Assembly: GCA_026993805.1 (NCBI GenBank)
Contig: JALWSA010000049.1
Coordinates: forward strand, 1 to 46,203
Reading direction: 5' to 3'
Source: Thermotogaceae bacterium
GTDB taxonomy: Bacteria; Thermotogota; Thermotogae; Thermotogales; Thermotogaceae
Length of the DNA stretch: 46,203 nt
Shown here: positions 43,790-46,203 of the stretch, piece after piece
Position numbering within the stretch: the first letter of the stretch is position 1
Layout: every line of letters begins with the position of its first letter
Position numbers and translations under genes: made by a program
The notes under the pieces: model-generated
Databases searched by the model: none
The model's input: only the letters and a program-made list of their open reading frames with translations
What the model was told of the DNA's origin: nothing

Positions 43790-46203
43790 CTATTTCAGGT
43801 CTATCTTCACCGGAACCAGGGTGGCGAATTTTTTCTTTTCGGGATCGTAGCTCCTTAGAATTTCCGTCTGTGAGCATCGTTCTGGTACCACTATATCGAG
43901 GACGAAAGGTGCAAAATCTCCCGCGTCCTTCGGGTATCTGCCCAGTGTCCACTGACCTGCCTGCGGCGTCACGGGCCTGAAGTGATCCGGTCCGTAACCA
44001 TCCTGCGATCCTATTATGAAATAAGCGTATATCGGGTTTTTCTCCACAACCAAGCACTTTTTGAACACGATCACATTTACCAGCTTTTCTCCTGGATCTG
44101 CTTCAACTCTTACACATCCCGGTTTCTCTTCTCCTTCAGATGTCGCCAGAACTTGTCCGTAACTCGGCCATCCTGCAGCTTTTACGAAGTAATCCCACGG
44201 ATGATCCGGATCGAACTGCACCCTTGCACCTTCCTTGTAAGTATCAGTCCTTCCCCCATCTTTTGTGTCAAGGTATATGTTTATGAGCTGGTGAGAGAAA
44301 CCTTTGGGCGCGTTCCACGGGTTTGTCATCTCGGCGAAGTAAAACTGAAAGACATAGGCTTCGTCGTTTTCAAGGACATTCACCTTCAGTAGATCGAAAA
44401 GACCGTGATATGGCTTAAAAGCGGGATCTTTGGGGTATGTGTAAAATCCGGGGCCGTGTTCATCGCCTTCGGGATCGAGAAAAGTCGCAACGAGCTTTCC
44501 AGAGACTACCGCCGGGATCTGAACAGCCGCAGGACCAAGATCTGGGGCAAAGTCCACATCTTTCGTGCCAACGGAAGCCACCACCGCTATATTGAACTGC
44601 TCGCCGCTCTTCACTCCAAGGAAATCGTAGGGAAGCTCGAATTCCACCACATCGCCTATGGTAGCTTTTGCTTTCGAAGTCGTCAGTATCCATTTGTCTT
44701 TTCCATTTGCGAGGAAGGAGCTCACCTTCTTCCTTTTAGCCCAAAATTTGAAATTCACGCTTACCATGTGAGAGAGCGCAAAACCAAGCGGTGTTATCTC
44801 ATCCTTTGAATACTTGGTCTTTGCGTTAAAGCTCTTGGCGTGCGGACTGTCCATGTAAACCTGTACCTTCAGGCTCTTTCCAAGGTACTCTCTTGCCGGC
44901 CTGTCAAGAACTGCGGCGATATAAACGCCGTTGTCTCCCCTTCCTATGTATACCTTTCTCAGCACATTTGCGTCGCTTTCATCGTCAAAGAGTGCCGTTT
45001 TTCTTTCATCTTCGCTCAGCTTTCCGTCAAGCTCGTAGTTCACTTTTCTTATCGTTCCATTTGTGGGAGCCGCAGGCTTTTTGTTTGGAACAAAGAGATA
45101 AGATGGTATCTCTGACTTTTGATAGCCAGCAAGCTCGTAGATTTTAACGAGAAGCGATTTGAACTGCATGTCAAACAAGACTTCGTTGTTTCCAGCGTCC
45201 TGATCATCACCGTACCACCAGAACCAGTCGCTCCCTTCAGCCGCGTAAAGAACATCCATAGCGAGCTTTCGTGTTTTCTCGTCCATACTTGGCAGAGCTT
45301 TCATCAGAGCTTCCCTTGCCGCTTTAAGCCGCTCCCAAGCCTGATTCTCTTCTTTTTCACCTATCCATGTATCAAGACTTCCGCCTGCCCAGGAACCCGT
45401 TGCAAGAAACCGGAGCGAAGCCTTAACCCCGTATTTTTCGAGATACTCGCTTGGCGTAACGAGCTCGATGTAGGGATCTTGTGAAAGGCGTTTGTAAAGG
45501 AGTTTTCTGAAATCGTTCCCATTGTTTGGATAGTGTTCCCATGCGTTCTCTCCATCGAGCGCAACGGTCACGATCAGATCTCCCGAATCGTTCAGTCTCT
45601 GATACTCATGGAGCGCGGATATGAAGTCATCGACAGCTTCTTCTGCACTCATCTGGGAATATTTAAAAGAAATCCTGTTGGAAAGATCCATATCCCGGAA
45701 AAAGACAACGATAGAGCCTTCGGGGGTCTGGAGAAGATAAGGCCTGAAAAGTGCTCTTTTATCCGATATAGAGACTCCCGACTTTTGCAGAATTGTCTGG
45801 TCGGTGACAAACCACTTCACTCCCGCTTTTGCCATTAGCTCTGCGGCTTCCATCGATACGGCTTCTTCAGATGGCCACATTCCCTCAGGGGCTTTTCCAA
45901 AGACCTTCTTGAAATACTCAATCGCGCTTTCAATCTGACCGAGCGCATCTTGCTTCCATCCCATCTGCACCAGAAGCGGCAGTATCGGATGGTACTTCGG
46001 AGAAGTTATGAGCTCCACCTTGCCTTCTTTCCAGAGCTTTTTGTATTTCTTGACGATCTTTCCAAGAAGCTCTTTGTGCTTTTCAAGAATATACAAAAGG
46101 TCGTCTCTTGTGTAATGTTCTTTGCCTTGCAAGGACGCAAGCCGCTCGTCTGCCTTTATGTAGTCTATGTTTATCCAGTAAAGGTTCCAGCACACCTTTA
46201 GGT
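43790..46203 (-). CDS. GH57 amylopullulanase-like glycoside hydrolase (partial, N-terminus outside window)
   Basis: At least 801 residues of an alpha-glucan hydrolase are visible. The reading frame is open through the window edge (LKVCWNLYWINIDYI), so the GTG near 46195 is internal and the true start lies beyond. Visible GH57 regions are VELITSPKYHPILPLL, GMWPSEEAVS (nucleophile Glu region) and VALDGENAWEHY (acid/base Asp region), the pattern of amylopullulanases. After the catalytic part come beta domains. The C-terminal about 230 residues (DPEGDEHGPGFYTYP, NPWNAPKGFSHQLINIYLDTKDGG) look like the glucodextranase C-terminal binding module. It probably degrades starch or pullulan outside or in the envelope. 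Confidence 0.87.
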   Translation of the reverse strand, partial: LKVCWNLYWINIDYIKADERLASLQGKEHYTRDDLLYILEKHKELLGKIVKKYKKLWKEGKVELITSPKYHPILPLLVQMGWKQDALGQIESAIEYFKKVFGKAPEGMWPSEEAVSMEAAELMAKAGVKWFVTDQTILQKSGVSISDKRALFRPYLLQTPEGSIVVFFRDMDLSNRISFKYSQMSAEEAVDDFISALHEYQRLNDSGDLIVTVALDGENAWEHYPNNGNDFRKLLYKRLSQDPYIELVTPSEYLEKYGVKASLRFLATGSWAGGSLDTWIGEKEENQAWERLKAAREALMKALPSMDEKTRKLAMDVLYAAEGSDWFWWYGDDQDAGNNEVLFDMQFKSLLVKIYELAGYQKSEIPSYLFVPNKKPAAPTNGTIRKVNYELDGKLSEDERKTALFDDESDANVLRKVYIGRGDNGVYIAAVLDRPAREYLGKSLKVQVYMDSPHAKSFNAKTKYSKDEITPLGFALSHMVSVNFKFWAKRKKVSSFLANGKDKWILTTSKAKATIGDVVEFELPYDFLGVKSGEQFNIAVVASVGTKDVDFAPDLGPAAVQIPAVVSGKLVATFLDPEGDEHGPGFYTYPKDPAFKPYHGLFDLLKVNVLENDEAYVFQFYFAEMTNPWNAPKGFSHQLINIYLDTKDGGRTDTYKEGARVQFDPDHPWDYFVKAAGWPSYGQVLATSEGEEKPGCVRVEADPGEKLVNVIVFKKCLVVEKNPIYAYFIIGSQDGYGPDHFRPVTPQAGQWTLGRYPKDAGDFAPFVLDIVVPERCSQTEILRSYDPEKKKFATLVPVKIDLK

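Overview
The window reads as chromosome of a thermophilic, anaerobic Thermotogota (Thermotogales-like) bacterium. From memory, the order gyrA, archease, lexA, STAS protein, rpiB matches Thermotoga maritima TM1084 to TM1080, and the small cupin closely resembles TM1112. Codon use is rich in AGA, AGG and ATA. Genes are packed with 1-4 base stop/start overlaps (ATGA, GTGA, TTGA). No insertion sequence, prophage, CRISPR array or rRNA was seen.

Layout. 1-1088 (+): biotin carrier protein, cheW, tRNA-Leu. 1095-7991 (-): a five-gene unit in the order CHASE2 nucleotide cyclase, degenerate HD-GYP protein, DUF3307 membrane protein, FecR-domain exported protein, GAF/HD-GYP phosphodiesterase. 8106-11028 (+): rpmH-rnpA-yidD-yidC-jag-cupin (ribosome, RNase P, membrane insertion). 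11062-16584 (-): two MinD-type ATPases with ferredoxin inserts, a second FecR protein, coaD and fba, then separately ackA. 16722-17084: tmRNA. 17145-27629 (+): a ten-gene unit with two HD phosphohydrolases, an exported propeller-like protein, a membrane TPR/coiled-coil protein, gatA, a CapD-type dehydratase, a YfcE-type phosphodiesterase, birA, a permease and serA. 27655-31208 (-): tRNA-Pro, patatin, yceD, rpmF, plsX and a PfkB sugar kinase. 31361-32083 (+): hexapeptide acyltransferase. 32283-32358 (-): tRNA-Asn. 32549-40980 (+): gyrA, archease, lexA, two STAS proteins, rpiB, prmA, DUF501, obg, nadD and a TSUP permease. 40964-42091 (-): C45-like protein. 42180-43786 (+): era and an AlkD-like protein. 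43790 to the window end (-): a GH57 amylopullulanase-like enzyme, cut by the edge.

Themes. Most genes are housekeeping (translation, cofactors, ribosome assembly GTPases, phospholipid synthesis, glycolysis and acetate production). The least ordinary parts are the cyclase/HD-GYP/FecR operon, the ferredoxin-ATPase/FecR unit, the propeller plus TPR pair, and a C45-family protein lacking the usual nucleophilic cysteine. Three genes for membrane or exported proteins seem to need CTG, ATA or ATT starts. An exact 20-bp inverted repeat lies at the likely gyrA-lexA transcription start. No complete new system could be proven from sequence alone.
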